Source: Hanleya hanleyi (lineage: Eukaryota > Mollusca > Polyplacophora > Lepidopleurida > Hanleyidae). From it: a stretch of DNA of 64,000 nt. Every line of letters starts with the position of its first letter. The first letter of the stretch is position 1. The translations under genes and the position numbers were made by a program. Of this stretch, positions 33,328 through 44,920 are shown one piece after another. The DNA is taken from contig JAVTVY010018942.1 of the NCBI GenBank assembly GCA_036873755.1, forward strand, positions 17,287-81,286, in the 5' to 3' direction. Under the pieces are notes generated by a model, which saw nothing but the letters and a program-made list of their open reading frames with translations, was not told where the DNA came from and did not search any database.

Positions 33328-34614
33328 CATGAGCAGTGTGACTAACGTCACAGGACCTACGAAGTAGAGTAGGCATTAGGACTCGGAACGCGAACTGAAC
33401 TCTTGGAAATCCCCGCCCCCAGTTAGAATCCTGCCTATATTAAGATGGGCACCGCCCAAGTCAGAATCGCCAGTGATTTTCATCAAAAATCACCAGAAAT
33501 TTTCATCAAAAGTAGGTCAGCTCAAGACTTGTTGGTAACAATCTCCTAATGCGCCTTCATTCCAAAAAAAAATAACGATCGCCGATTTAATTTCACAATT
33601 TGTTAACTAAAGGAAACAGATTGAATAATACAAAAGTTCAGTAGATTTCAAGCTTTACGTGTGAAAATATATCGATCTCTTTAATGGTTTTCAGTGCCCT
33701 TGTCCAGGTTCAAAACAACTTTTTGAATCGCATTATTTTCCCAACAATACAACAATTTTTTATATATAGTACTATAGTAGAAATGTAGCATTTATGTAGT
33801 TTACAGTAATTCAACTCAAGACCAACACCTTCTCTGCACAAGATAATGATTTCATGCCATTCTCCTGAGCATAACCGGTACAAAGACGAATAAATAGCGT
33901 CTACTTACTTTATCTAGTTAAATTCTACCCGAAGAAAATAAATTAAGACTCTTTAAACATGCCGTCATGGCTTTGTTTCCCCCTCAGTAAACTGTTATCG
34001 TTGTTGCTCACGCAGACTATTCCGAAGGATGATGCCACATCTTTCTTCTGCTGAGTTATTTAATTGGTTGATGTAGTATATTTCACCACGAGTGCGTAAC
34101 TGTAACTTGACCTGAACTTGAGCCTGATGTTGTCTGTGAGGAAATGTTTCAAGGATGTGAAATAGGATACACGTTAAAGGCCACAGTTTACATATATCTA
34201 GATAACAATATACTGAATTGTGTGTAGGCTGGCAAGTTGGTAATAGCAGTGTAGAAAAATGCACTAATAAATGATGGAAAATTAGCATTTCCTATTTCAT
34301 TATCCCATCACGTTTTGTACTGTGTTATATATACAGTGAAACATACAGCCAAGGGTTCCCGATGGGCATGACAGTGCACTCGCTGAGCTATCAATAAATA
34401 GAAGAAAAAAAATTATAAATCAAATTTTCAGCAGAATTCGATCAGCTCAGAACTTGTTGGTAACAATGCCCTAATGCACGTTCGTGCCAAAAATCAAGGT
34501 TCTAATGTCGATGGTTCTCCTTATTTTGCCGACGAAAGGACTCGGATGGACTGACTCACTCACTCACTCACTCATTACCGGACAATTTGCGATCTGTAGC
34601 CTACTTCGTAGGAA
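33328..34614 (+). mobile_element. CCTACGAAGTAG-family element, copy 4
   Basis: Same ends as copy 2. An internal deletion (joining near 33900) removes sequence corresponding to about 31040-31410 of copy 2. Confidence 0.75.
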
Positions 34615-34759
34615 TATTCACATTGTTTTTAAAATTAAATAATTAGACCAATCAGCATGTTTGTTACTTAATTTCTTTACTAGTTAAAAGCTATTGTTCA
34701 GTTTGTTATTTTCAACGTTCTGTGTGGAAGTTGATTAAATGTTCTTTATTACTATATAA

Positions 34760-36017
34760 CATGAGCAGTGTGACTAACGTCACAGGACCTACGAAGTAGA
34801 GTAGGCATTAGGACTCGGAACGCGAACTGAACTCTTGGAAATCCCCGCCCCCAGTTAGAATCCTGCCTATATTAAGATGGGCACCGCCCTAGTCAGAATC
34901 GCCAGTGATTTTCATCAAAAATCATCAGAAATTTTCATCAAAAGTAGGTCAGCTCAAGACTTGTTGGTAACAATCTCCTAATGCGCCTTCATTCCAAAAA
35001 TAAATAACGATCGCCGATTTAATTTCACAATTTGTTAACTAAAGGAAACAGATTGAATAATAAAAAAGTTCAGTAGATTTCAAGCTTTACGTGTGAAAAT
35101 ATATCGATCTCTTTAATGGTTTTCAGTGCCCTTGTCCAGGATCAAAACAACTTTTTGAATCGCATTATTTTCCCAACAATACAACAAATTTGTATATATA
35201 GTACTATAGTAGAAATGTAGCATTTATGTAGTTTACGGTAATTCAACTCAAGACCAACACCTTTTCTGCACAAGATAATGATTTCATGCCATTCTCCTGA
35301 GCATAACCGGTACAAAGACGAATAAATAGCGTCTACTTACTTTATCTAGTTAAATTCTACCCGAAGAAAATAAATTAAGACCCTTTAAACATGCCATCAT
35401 GGCTTTGTTTCACCCTCAGTAAACTTTTATCGTTGTTACTCACGCAGACTAATCTAAAGGATGATGCCAAATCTTTCTTCTGCTGGGTTATTTAATTGGT
35501 TGATGTAGTAAATTTCACCACCAGTGTGTAACTGTAACTTGACCTGAATTTGACGCCTGATGTTGTCTGTGAGGAAATGTTTCAAGGATGTGAAATAGGA
35601 TACACGTTAAAGGCCACAGTTTACATATGTGTAGGCTGGCAAGTTGGTAATAGCAGTGTAGAAAAATGCACTAACAAATGATGGAAAATTAGCATTTCCT
35701 ATTTCATTATCCCATCACGTTTTGTACTGTGTTATATATACAGTGAAACATACAGCCAAGGGTTCCCGATGGGCATGACAGTGCACTCGCTGAGCTATCA
35801 ATAAATAATAAAAAAAATAATTATAAATCAAATTTTCAGCAAAATTCGATCAGCTCAGAACTTGTTGGTAACAATGCCCTAATGTACGTTCGTGCCAAAA
35901 ATCAAGGTTCTAATGTCAATGGTTCTCCTTATTTTGCCGACGAAAGGACTCGGATGGACTGACTGACTGACTCACTCATTACCGGACAATTTGCGATCTG
36001 TAGCCTACTTCGTAGGA
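34760..36017 (+). mobile_element. CCTACGAAGTAG-family element, copy 5
   Basis: Same ends and the same internal deletion as copy 4, so the two share a recent parent or arose by tandem duplication. A spacer of about 145 bp separates them. Confidence 0.75.
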
Positions 36018-36158
36018 ATAAATATTTGTTGTATTGTTGGGAAAATAATGCGATTCAAAAAGTTGTTTTGATCCTGGACGAGGGCACTGAAAACCATTAA
36101 AGAGATGTAAATGTATTTTCACACGTGAATCTTGAAATCTACTGAACTTTTTATTATT

Positions 36159-36190
36159 ATGTCTCCCCCAACATAGTTGGGGGGAGACAT
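36159..36190. repeat. Terminal hairpin CTCCCCCAAC of the inserted unit
   Basis: ATGTCTCCCCCAAC and GTTGGGGGGAGACAT form a ~14-bp stem with a three-base loop right at the left edge of the insertion. Repeats with this hairpin are common in mollusc genomes (general knowledge). Confidence 0.7.
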
Positions 36191-36229
36191 CTAGTGTTTG
36201 TGCTGTCTGTCTGGATGGATGGATGTCTG

Positions 36230-36518
36230 GATGGATGGATGTCTGTCCGTCCCCTTGCCTTGTCTGCAAGATATCTTGAGAACTACTGGATGGAATTTCA
36301 CCAGACTTGGATGGAAGCTTCATTGGGATAGCCCCCTCATTTGATTAGGTTTTGGTGTGTGTGCGTGCATTCATCCATGTCCGGTGTCCGTCCGTCCGTC
36401 CATCTACTTGTACATGTATATACAGGCCTTGTCTGCAAGATATCTTAAGAACTACTGGATGGAATTTCACCAAACTTGGATGGAAGCTTCAGTGGGATAG
36501 CCCCCTCATTTGATTAGG
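36230..36518. repeat. ~170-bp tandem repeat, left part
   Basis: Two units containing CCTTGTCTGCAAGATATCTT, GAATTTCACCA.ACTTGGATG, GATAGCCCCCTCATTTGATT and GTCCGTCCGTCC start near 36255 and 36426. The array breaks off after TGATTAGG where the Penelope-like sequence begins. Confidence 0.85.
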
Positions 36519-36561
36519 CTCATCAAATCTTTCACGTATTAATTCGGACCCCCATCCTGAT

Positions 36562-36975
36562 GTGCAAGTAGAGTGCTATCCTGGCGCTAAGTTTCAACAT
36601 TTTACACATATTTTGGACCGCTACAACGGGCCTTCCCAACCCGACAAAATTCTCTTGAATATTGGTGTAAATAACAAAGCAGAAGATCCTTCAAAAGCCA
36701 GAAGTAGTATGAGCAATATGCTGAGCTGTTTGAGACGTAAATTTCCCAAGTCAAAATTGTATTTTATACAGCTCCAAGTTTCGGACACACTTCCAGCTAG
36801 TGAATGCTTTTGCATAAATCAGATAAATGAATTTGCCTCTTCAAAAAGACAACTCAAAATTATCCATAGAATCGATCCTGGCAAGTTCAAGGTTGGTAGG
36901 GACAACATTCACTGGACTGAAGATACGGCAAATTGCCTGTATTCACACTGGCTCGATACTATAGGTTTAAACTAA
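36562..36975 (+). pseudogene. SGNH-hydrolase-like domain of the Penelope-like element, truncated
   Basis: 137 codons. ILLNIGVNN recalls the Asn-containing block III of GDSL/SGNH hydrolases, and DNIHWTEDTANCLYSHWLD recalls the DxxH block V that ends such domains. The N-terminal nucleophile block (GDS) is missing, because the unit is cut at about 36519. Similar domains precede the RT in some invertebrate retroelements (recollection). Its reading frame differs from the RT frame that starts just downstream (overlap 36933-36975). Confidence 0.6.
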
Positions 36976-38150
36976 ATTTGGGACAGGGCATGTGCCACCC
37001 TACTCTTGGTCTAGGTACTAGTATAGTAAATCTGACTGGTGACCTTGAACTTACACAATCTGACATCTCTCTTCTCAGTCGGGGCCTTTCCTTTGTCCCG
37101 ACTCCTAGACCAAAACCTACACCTGAGGACCGCATTGATCAACATATAGAGAAGATGATGCAAACATCTAAGATCACTAATGAATTCAATCGCCGGGTGA
37201 GTCTAGCAGACCGCTTCAGATTTTCAGCTGGAGAAAGACCACCCTTCACAGAGAAATCTGGGTATGTACCACCAAATGTTGACCAAGAAATTCCAAAAGC
37301 TGTTAAGGCCCTTGAAGAACGAATTAATGACCTAATTTCAAATGGGCGATTCGGAAACATTCCAAACTTATCCTTCAATGAACGCCAGTCTTTAACAAAA
37401 CTACGCAAAAACCACAAAATCGTGTTAAAACCTGCAGATAAGGAAAATCTATGTCAAAGAAGCCCAAAGGTTACTTGGCAACCCTAAACATTACAAAAAA
37501 CTGGATGGAGAAATATGGCCCCAAGATCATCCAAAGCTGCTCAACATTGTGGCAGATCTAAATAGGAGGCAAATCATTTCGAACAAACAGTGTGAATACT
37601 TAGCACCCAAAAGAGACGCAAGGTCGAGACAGTTCTATATCTTACCAAAAATTCATAAACCTATAGATAAATGGATAGATAATCTTACACCCCCTGGGCG
37701 CCCTATTGTGTCAGACTGTGGGTCAAATTCTTACCACATTTCGGAATACATTGACTACTACTTGAAGCCTATCGCTAACCGATATAGTAGTTATTTGAAA
37801 AACACTGAAGATTTCCTGTCAAAACTTTCCAGCATCCAAGCTCCTCCCAACACCTTACTTGTCACTATGGATATTGAATCCATGTACACTAATATTGACA
37901 TTGATAAAGGTATTCAAGCTGTTAAAGATGCTTTTCAAAGATTTCCCGATCCCAATCGCCCAGACAAAGAACTTTTGGAATTATTAGAAATTAGTCTAAA
38001 AGGTAATGACTTCGAATTCAATGGAGAGTTCTATCAACAAATTAGTGTTTGTGCAATGGGTAAAAGGTTCAGTCCAAATTTTGCCACTATCTATGTAGCT
38101 CATTGGGGAGAGCAGGCTTTACGAAAATTAGATAAACAGCCTCTCTTAGG
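36933..38150 (+). pseudogene. Penelope-like reverse transcriptase, broken
   Basis: N-terminal part (36933-37487): LSRGLSFVPTP and LRKNHKIVLKPADK, the usual PLE start. A frameshift and loss of the short segment after PADK follow; the VKEAQRLLGNPKHYKKLDG block continues in another frame. Core (37549-38150): QFYILPKIHKP, PGRPIVSDCGSNSYHISEY, motif A VTMDIESMYTNID (catalytic Asp) and motif B AMGKRFSPNFA. A second frameshift near 38150 hits just before motif C, HLDDIFVFY. It would copy RNA into DNA if intact; it is not. Confidence 0.85.
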
Positions 38151-39281
38151 CATTTAGATGACATTTTTGTATTTTATAACCATTCCAAGGAAGATTTCGG
38201 AGTATTTTTCGAAACTCTAAATAACCATGACCCAAATATCAAACTCGAAGTAGTTATTCATGACTCTTCTGTGGATTTTTTGGACCTAACAGTTTTTAAG
38301 GGACCTGGGTTTCAGAACACTGGATATTTAGATTACAAGGTCTTTTTTAAACCAACTGATACCCACGAACTCCTACATGCCAAATCTTGTCACCCGACCC
38401 ATATATTTAAGGGCATAGTCAAATCTCAAATCATTCGATTCCATAGAAATTCGAGCGATATACAGTATTTTCACCAGTCCTGTGCGATCCTGTTTCGGGC
38501 ATTGAAACCTAGAGGCTATTCCGCCCGGTTTTTACGGCATATTAAATCTGAAACACTTCGCCAAATCACAAACTGCCAGATAAATGACGTTCGTGAGTCA
38601 GAACCTGTAAGGATAAAACATAAACGCCCTAATCATGGCAATGGTAAGACCTCCAAATGTCTAAAACCTCAGTGTAAACTGGACGAAGTCATTGCTACAC
38701 GATCAACTTTCAAAACCGAACAGACCAAAAACGAATACAAGCTTAAGGATCAACTAAACTGTGACACGGAGAATGTAATTTATTTAATTACGTGCCGAAA
38801 ATGCCTGAAACAGTATGTGGGCGAAACTAAGAATAAACTTCGATATCGTGCCAACAGACATAAATCAGATATCAGTCTGGACAATGAAGGCCCGGTCAAT
38901 GAGCATTTTAATCTACCGGAACATTCATTTCAGCACCATTTTCAAATTATGCCAATAGAAAGAATTCCTACATTTCCAACACAGGAAGAAACTGACAATC
39001 ACCCCGCACTTCGTGAATCCTTTTGGATCAAAACACTTCAAACAAGGCAACCCTTTGGTATGAACATAGACCCAGGTAAAGTTGCTAACGAAGAGTTTAT
39101 TCCATTCGTTCTCCAATATAGCCGTAGGAATGTTGAAGCGACCCGTATACTGAAAGAGGAATACGAAACACTCCAAACAAAACTCCGCTTGCCATTTAAT
39201 CTGAGACCTATCATAGCGTACTCAAAAAATCGGAGCTTACGCGATTTATTGGTAAGGAGTAAACTTCATCCCATATCGTGA
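38151..39281 (+). pseudogene. PLE RT motif C/thumb plus GIY-YIG endonuclease, broken from its N-terminus
   Basis: It begins with LDDIF (catalytic Asp pair) and continues VDFLDLTVFKG, FFKPTDTHELLHAKSCHPTHIFKG and the thumb region. Residues from about 38775 form a GIY-YIG nuclease: VIYLITC..C..YVGET..LRYRANRH, then a conserved ESFWIKTLQTRQPFGMN near 39010-39070. It has a long uninterrupted frame (38271-39281) to its own stop. The order RT then GIY-YIG is diagnostic of endonuclease-bearing Penelope-like elements. Confidence 0.85.
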
Positions 39282-39410
39282 TCACTATCACGTGAAATTC
39301 TACACGGCATAAGCTAATATATAGCGGCCCTATTTCAACACTATACGAAACTTGTCTCTAGGAACATTTTTAAGATAGAGATTTATAAATCCCTGTGCCC
39401 GTGCCTTCCA

Positions 39411-40080
39411 CTTTTGAAAAATGTATATACAGGCCTTGTCTGCAAGATATCTTGAGAACTACTGAATGGAATTTCACCAAACTTGGATGGAAGCTTCATT
39501 GGGATAGCTCCCTCATTTGATCAGGTTTTGGTGTATGTGTGCATGCATTCATCCGTGTCGGGTGTCCGTCCGTCCGTTCATCTACTTGTACATGTATATA
39601 CAGGCCTTGTCTGCAAGATATCTGGAGAACTACGTGACGGAAGTTCACCAAACTTGGATGGAAGCTTTATTGGGATAGCCCTCTCATCTGATTAGGTTTT
39701 GGTTTGTGTGTGCGTTCGTCCATGTTCGGTGTCCGTCCGTCTGTCCATGTACTTTTACATGTATATGTATATACAGGCCCTTTCTGCAAGATATCTGAAG
39801 AACTACTGGACAGAATTTCACCAAACTTGGATGGAAGGTTAATTGGGATAGCCCCCTCATTTGATTAGGTTTGGGTGTGTGTGTGCATTTATCCATGTCC
39901 ATTGTCCGTCCGTTCATCTAATTGTTCATGTCTATACATACCTTGTCTGCAAGATATCTGGAGAACTACTCGACGGAATTTCACCAAACTTGGATGGAAG
40001 CTTCATTGAAATGACCTTATGATCTAATTAGGTTTGGGTGTGAGCTAGTGCTTGCGTGGGTCCATGCAAAATGTGGTTAT
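39411..40080. repeat. ~170-bp tandem repeat, right part
   Basis: Units with TTGTCTGCAAGATATCT start near 39432, 39602, 39776 (variant) and 39942, periods 166-174 bp. A further, strongly diverged unit follows to about 40160. It continues the array at 36230-36518. Confidence 0.85.
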
Positions 40081-40539
40081 CTGTCTGTCAAATTTTTGTT
40101 CACTCCATATCTTGGAAACTACTGAAGGCAGATGCATGAAACTTCTGTACGGTACAGCATGTATACTATAGGTGTGGCTCTTGTATGTTTTGCATCTTTC
40201 CTATAATGTGATCAGTTTCGAAATAGTTGATGCTTCACAATTACATGTATTTCACATTGGTTGGACGCTGTAGTTGTCGACAATCCACTCATTGCTATAT
40301 AAATCCCGACTCCTCACTGGGTTACTGCACCAAAAAAAATCGCCTCTTTGTAATTAATATTTTTAGATGCGCAGCTTTGTTTAGGATACTTATTGCTACA
40401 TTCATTTTATAGCACTTTCCATTAAATTATGTGCCCACTCAAGGCAAGGTGGGAGATTGGGGAGTTTTGCTTAAAAAAACAACCAGCATAGGCTTCATGC
40501 CGGAGCGGCAACTCAAGGGTCAAAGCGGAACCTCTAGTT
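40081..40539. other. Right end of the 4.4-kb insertion
   Basis: Non-coding. It ends CCTCTAGTT at the junction with the resumed copy 6. No terminal repeat of the left hairpin is seen. Confidence 0.5.
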
Positions 40540-40834
40540 CAATCTGTTTCCTTTAGTTAAAAAATTGTAAAATTAAATCGGCAATCGTTATTTATTTTTG
40601 GAATGAAGGCGCATTAGGAGACTGTTACCAACAAGTTCTAAGCTGACCTACTTTTGATGAAAATTTCTGGTGATTTTTGATGAAAATCACTGGCGATTCT
40701 GACTTGGGCGGTGCCCATCTTAATATAGGCAGGATTTCAACTGGGGGTGGGGATTTCCAAGAGTTCAATTCGCGTTTGAGTCCTAATGCCTACACTACTT
40801 CGTAGGTCCTGTGACGTTAGTCACACTGCTCATG

Positions 40835-42805
40835 TACTGTAACCCTGTAGTACATAATTTATAAAATAAGGTACAAGTCATGCGCTGAGGCAATTGTCTC
40901 TATGTCAGTAGCAGAGACTTAAACATGGAAAGGGTTCATTTTCCAGCTCTATAATAAAATTGTCTTAAGGGATATCTCAGTAGTCCCCGGATTCCCCATG
41001 CTGCCGCACAAAAAAAAACAATTCCCCAACTTCCAAAGAATTACCCTGTGGTTAGGGTATTTAGTCCTCCATTTCAGTTCAAGGTAAAATAACCCCATCA
41101 ATTGCGAGGGTATTGTTAATGTACATAAAAAACAGATGTAACACCTGCAAGGAATTTAAAAATGTTGCATCACCTAGAACGCTTCAAACTTTTCAGTCCC
41201 ACCGCTTAGCGGTATTATTCATTATAGTGTGTTGACCAATTAAGAAAAGAAAGTTGTCTCCAGATATTAGCCTTTTATTTAGTCTGAAAATATGTTTCGT
41301 TTTCTCCTCTACCGCACAGTATAAACAATTCCATTTATGCATTAAAAATCACAAGTTTACACCTACGTTTATTGAGACATGCCATATGACCAGATTAAGA
41401 AAAGACTTCCAGTTATGGAAACAGTGCCCTCTTTATAGGCCATATAAATGTTATTCTTCGTTTAACAGGCCCGTTTGTTCCGAATGTAGTAGTCGAGCAT
41501 TTGCATACCAGTAAAGTGTCACGAAAATGTATTTAGTCTCTGAGAATTTACTGTGATATCCAAAATTTTTCTTTGCCGAGTGGCTGAAGAACTATACATA
41601 TGAGCCTACACAGACTGCAAAATCTCAGTGTTTCCGGAACTAGATAAAGGACAAGCATCTGTTCACATCGATATAAACAGAAAAATACAAATGATATAAA
41701 AAATTTCGCATGATAGATTACTGGATTATTGAAAATAATTGTCACTTTATTGCCCTTGCACAATTTCATATGGCACATACTTGGCAGGGTGCCAAAGTGA
41801 ACATGAATATTAAAGCACATACTAAATGCTGTCCATTGTCGGGTGTCTGAATATTACCAAGAATTTTATTATATACAAATGCATCAATGCCAATCTATTG
41901 ATCAGTTTTTCGAAAGAGGGATAATTATCCTTTCTATAGTGGCATGCATGATTAGTCTGAAACACGATGTTTTCTTTTGGAAAATGGAGAAGGTTGTTTA
42001 ACTTTTGCGAAACCGATCCATTTCCGAAACTGGACAATGAATGCACTATAACGATTGTTTTCGTCTCTCTTTATATAGGTCTGCTGAAACTGCCACTGTG
42101 TTGCTTGGTCTCTTCGTCAACGCCGTTGTCCTTCTAAATGGCTGTGTTTATTAACATCTTTACTCAACTGTCACGGTCGAAAAGTCACTGTTTAGTTTAT
42201 TTAGCACCATCCACGCAGTAGAATGTGGAAGGAATCTATTTCATTCTGGCTATGGTATAATTACACCATATATAAGTTAAACGAGTTTTGATTGGTTCGT
42301 TGCTTGTGCATTTAATGCAAACTTCCTTGAACAGATCAATGTCACGCGCCTGCCAGGGACAGCCACATGCGATAGGGTATTGCTAAAATGAATTTGCCGA
42401 ATTATCCCGTCGCCCCCTGGTGGACAGCCTCTTCTGTTACGCCTTGATTTGTAAACAACATGGCGCGAATGCGACCACAGATTTGAGTCGTTTGAAAGTG
42501 ATGAATTACATAGGCTTATACAGCCGGGAGAGGGGAAGGCGTCAGGGTCTTTCCGCCTCCAACCCCCCGCTCTCCCACCTTTCCCGGGCTTTGAGATCCA
42601 TAACTCTGCTGACTTCACCTTGATTGCTTCTGTAATATATTTTCCTCGCAGTAAAGCATGGAAATTATGTAAATTTCACCATTTCAAGCTTCAGCTACAA
42701 TATTTATTCGGCTTTCGCCAGTGTCATGTTTGTGTACGTTGTTGATAATTTGTCTGTGAATAAATTTGTCTCTCAAGACGCGTTTGTAGGGCCAAAGTGT
42801 AAAAG
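40835..42805. other. Long stretch without a supported gene
   Basis: Only short open frames without features. Composition becomes more GC-rich around 42420-42600. Confidence 0.4.
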
Positions 42806-43996
42806 TTGTCCAATAAGTATCTGAAAGAAACCTCTGAAAATGCTCCAGATCACGGGAATTCGACTCTCGACTTCATTGACACTGGGAGCGTGACGCGCCT
42901 TTGGCCCGTATTGCAACGATGGTATTTGAGGACATTTCGTCTCACAGGTCGAATTATCCTCCTGTACGCCACCAGACTGTTGAGCAGTAAAAATCCTAAC
43001 AACACAGAGAAGTCCACTAAATTTGCTGTCAGATTACTCAAGGACTACTGTGTTGCCAAGGAAAGGCCTGGAGATTCTGAAATTCTGGATGTAATCGAGT
43101 TGAATCTGCTATTCAAGAAATTCCACATGAACCTTGGCACACACAACGGGGACTATTCTGCCGTCATATGACAACAGGAAGCAAGTAACAAATGCTGAAA
43201 TGCTCCATTTTGTCTCTGAAATCCAAGTGAATGTAATGCCTTGCTTCCTTTTGCCATTTCATTACAGTCGAAAAGGAAAGCGTATTCACCACTGGTTATG
43301 CCGACATGTGTGACTTACTTCCCTCTGTTTCACCGAACAGATATCTCATTTTTTAAAAATGTCACTTGCTTCCTGTTGTCATATGAAGGCAGTATTACGG
43401 TAAAAGTAGCTTCCTTGTTATACGTGAATCGTTGAATAGTTGTCTCAATAATCCACCGCATATAAAAAAAACTTATGATATCTTGTCAAGTGCGGAATTC
43501 AATGAGACCAACGCTGTCTTCAAATGTATGCGCAAGAAACTACGAGCCGAAGACGAGAAAATTCAACACAAGTCTGTCATTGCAGTTGGGGGTATACATA
43601 AACTGTTCAGTCACCAATATGTTTTCAATACACTCATGGATTGTTAAACAAGGTTCGGTTCCAAGTCGTGGTATATTTCTGTCGTAGGGGTCCAGGAAAC
43701 CCCGAGGGATCTGACACCGGAGGATTTCGAAGTGAAACTCTAGGACCAGGGGAATAGACATGTGTGCAAACGTCCTTCTGAATTGACCAAAAATCACCAG
43801 TCTGTATCCACCTCCACTTCGGCCATACGCTGACCGTCAACGACATGAACTTTGACACTATTATTTCAGATGATGAGATGTTGTTGTCAGCACCACAAGT
43901 TGAGGCAATCCTTAGTGACATTCAGCAGGGTGAACATAAACCCCAACAGTTACAGATATCAGTCAGTCAGTATACGTCTACCGCAAGGAAATAAGC
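42806..43996 (+). pseudogene. Crypton-derived (DUF3504/ZMYM-QRICH-like) tyrosine recombinase relic
   Basis: Block 1 (42990-43153): NTEKSTKFAVRLLKDYC ... ELNLLFKKFHMNLGTHNGDY, the N-terminal SAM-like part of this family. A 235-bp MITE interrupts it; coding resumes at 43393 with YYGKSSFLVIRESLN and continues ILSSAEFNETNAVFKCMRKK ... IQHKSVI. After a frame change near 43645, block 3 has ETPRDLTPEDFEVK and ELTKNHQ, a hallmark of the family. The end (about 43830-43993) reads LTVNDMNFDTI ... QQLQISVS to a TAA. The catalytic part between is missing or scrambled. Such proteins derive from Crypton transposons (established for KCTD1, ZMYM2 and QRICH1 relatives). The assignment is from motif recall, without a search. 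Confidence 0.55.
43158..43392. mobile_element. 235-bp MITE inserted in the recombinase relic
   Basis: Ends CTGCCGTCATATGACAACAG and its near complement CTGTTGTCATATGAAGGCAG. TATT flanks both sides (43154-43157, 43393-43396) as a 4-bp target duplication. Removing the element plus one TATT joins GAC TAT to TAC GGT in frame with the flanking conserved protein sequence. Confidence 0.85.
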
Positions 43997-44390
43997 CTTG
44001 GTTTCCAACAACTGCAATGTGCCTTTTTATATAATAGAAGAAAAGTAACTCTTATGATATTAGCTTTGTGCGATTTCATTTATTCTGTTAGGGAATAACA
44101 AATACTATTTGTGAGCTCATGAACTCACAAAAATAGTGAGGAATATATTGAGAATAAGTAATGTGATCTGCTGAGAAATTAAAATTGCGATGTCAATATA
44201 TTCTGTACATGTGTATAACGCCGCTATGTTGTTTACAAACAGGACTCCACCATGAACTGAAGGCATATTTGAAGCGACTTAAATATAACAGTGAACTTAA
44301 GGCATATTTGAAGTGACTGTAAATGTAACAGTGTGTAATTTTCAAATGAGTCACTTGATCAAATGAGAAGTTTTCAAACGAAAAAAACTA
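43997..44390. other. Non-coding interval
   Basis: Nothing supported; a small duplication (ACTGAAGGCATATTTGAAG / ACTTAAGGCATATTTGAAG) lies near 44254-44312. Confidence 0.4.
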
Positions 44391-44812
44391 GTATTTCATG
44401 ATCTTCGAGAATTATTCAAAAGTTATTTATTACTGGAATTAACACTTTTTCTGAGGAGATAAAACGTAAAAGCTATAGTATTTCATGAGCTTAGAGAATT
44501 ATTCAAAAGTTATTTATTACTGGAATTAATACTTTTTCTGAGGAGATAAAACGTAAAAGCTATAGTATTTCATGAGCTTAGAGAACTATTCAAACGTTAT
44601 TTATTACTGGAATTAATACTTTTTCTGAGGAGAGAACACGTAAAAGCTATAGTATTTCATGAGCTTAGAGAATTATTCAAAAGTTATTTATTACTGGAAT
44701 TAATACTTTTTCTGAGGAGATAAAACGTAAAAGCTATAGTATTTCATGAGCTTAGAGAATTATTCAAAAGTTATTTATTACTGGAATTATTACTCTTTCC
44801 GAGGAGATAAAA
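44391..44812. repeat. 87-bp tandem repeat, about 4.8 copies
   Basis: Units start GTATTTCATGA at 44391, 44478, 44565, 44652 and 44739, exactly 87 bp apart, and are almost identical (TTATTTATTACTGGAATTAA, TTTTTCTGAGGAGATAAAAC). There are stop codons in the frames, so it is not a coding repeat. Confidence 0.95.
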
Positions 44813-44920
44813 AGTCATTGGTTATCATTGTCCAATAGAAAACAGAACATATGTTAGTTTGTGTCGTTTTGCTCTATCGCTCTCCTTTTCTCTCGAGCTC
44901 TAGATCCAGAAAATGCGGTG

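Larger units (their letters stand above)
36519..39410 (+). mobile_element. Penelope-like retroelement, 5'-truncated and frameshifted
   Basis: This span holds, in order, an SGNH-hydrolase-like region, a Penelope-type reverse transcriptase and a GIY-YIG endonuclease, all on the plus strand but in alternating frames. It lies inside a ~170-bp tandem array, which resumes near 39417. About 130 bp of 3' untranslated sequence follow the last stop. The element cannot be active as it stands. Confidence 0.85.
36018..40834 (-). mobile_element. CCTACGAAGTAG-family element, copy 6, split by a 4.4-kb insertion
   Basis: 36018-36158 is the inverted inner part of the element (ending ACTTTTTATTATT). Its continuation (CAATCTGTTTCCTTTAGTTA ... 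CTACTTCGTAGGTCCTGTG ... CTGCTCATG) resumes at 40540 and runs to 40834. The uninterrupted junction TTATTATTCAATCTG is seen, on the other strand, in copies 2, 4 and 5 at about 30760, 33623 and 35056. Everything between 36159 and 40539 is therefore a later insertion. Confidence 0.8.

Noticed and set aside
44391..44812. Possible CRISPR array
   Set aside because: Units are contiguous 87-bp repeats without unique spacers, in an animal genome.
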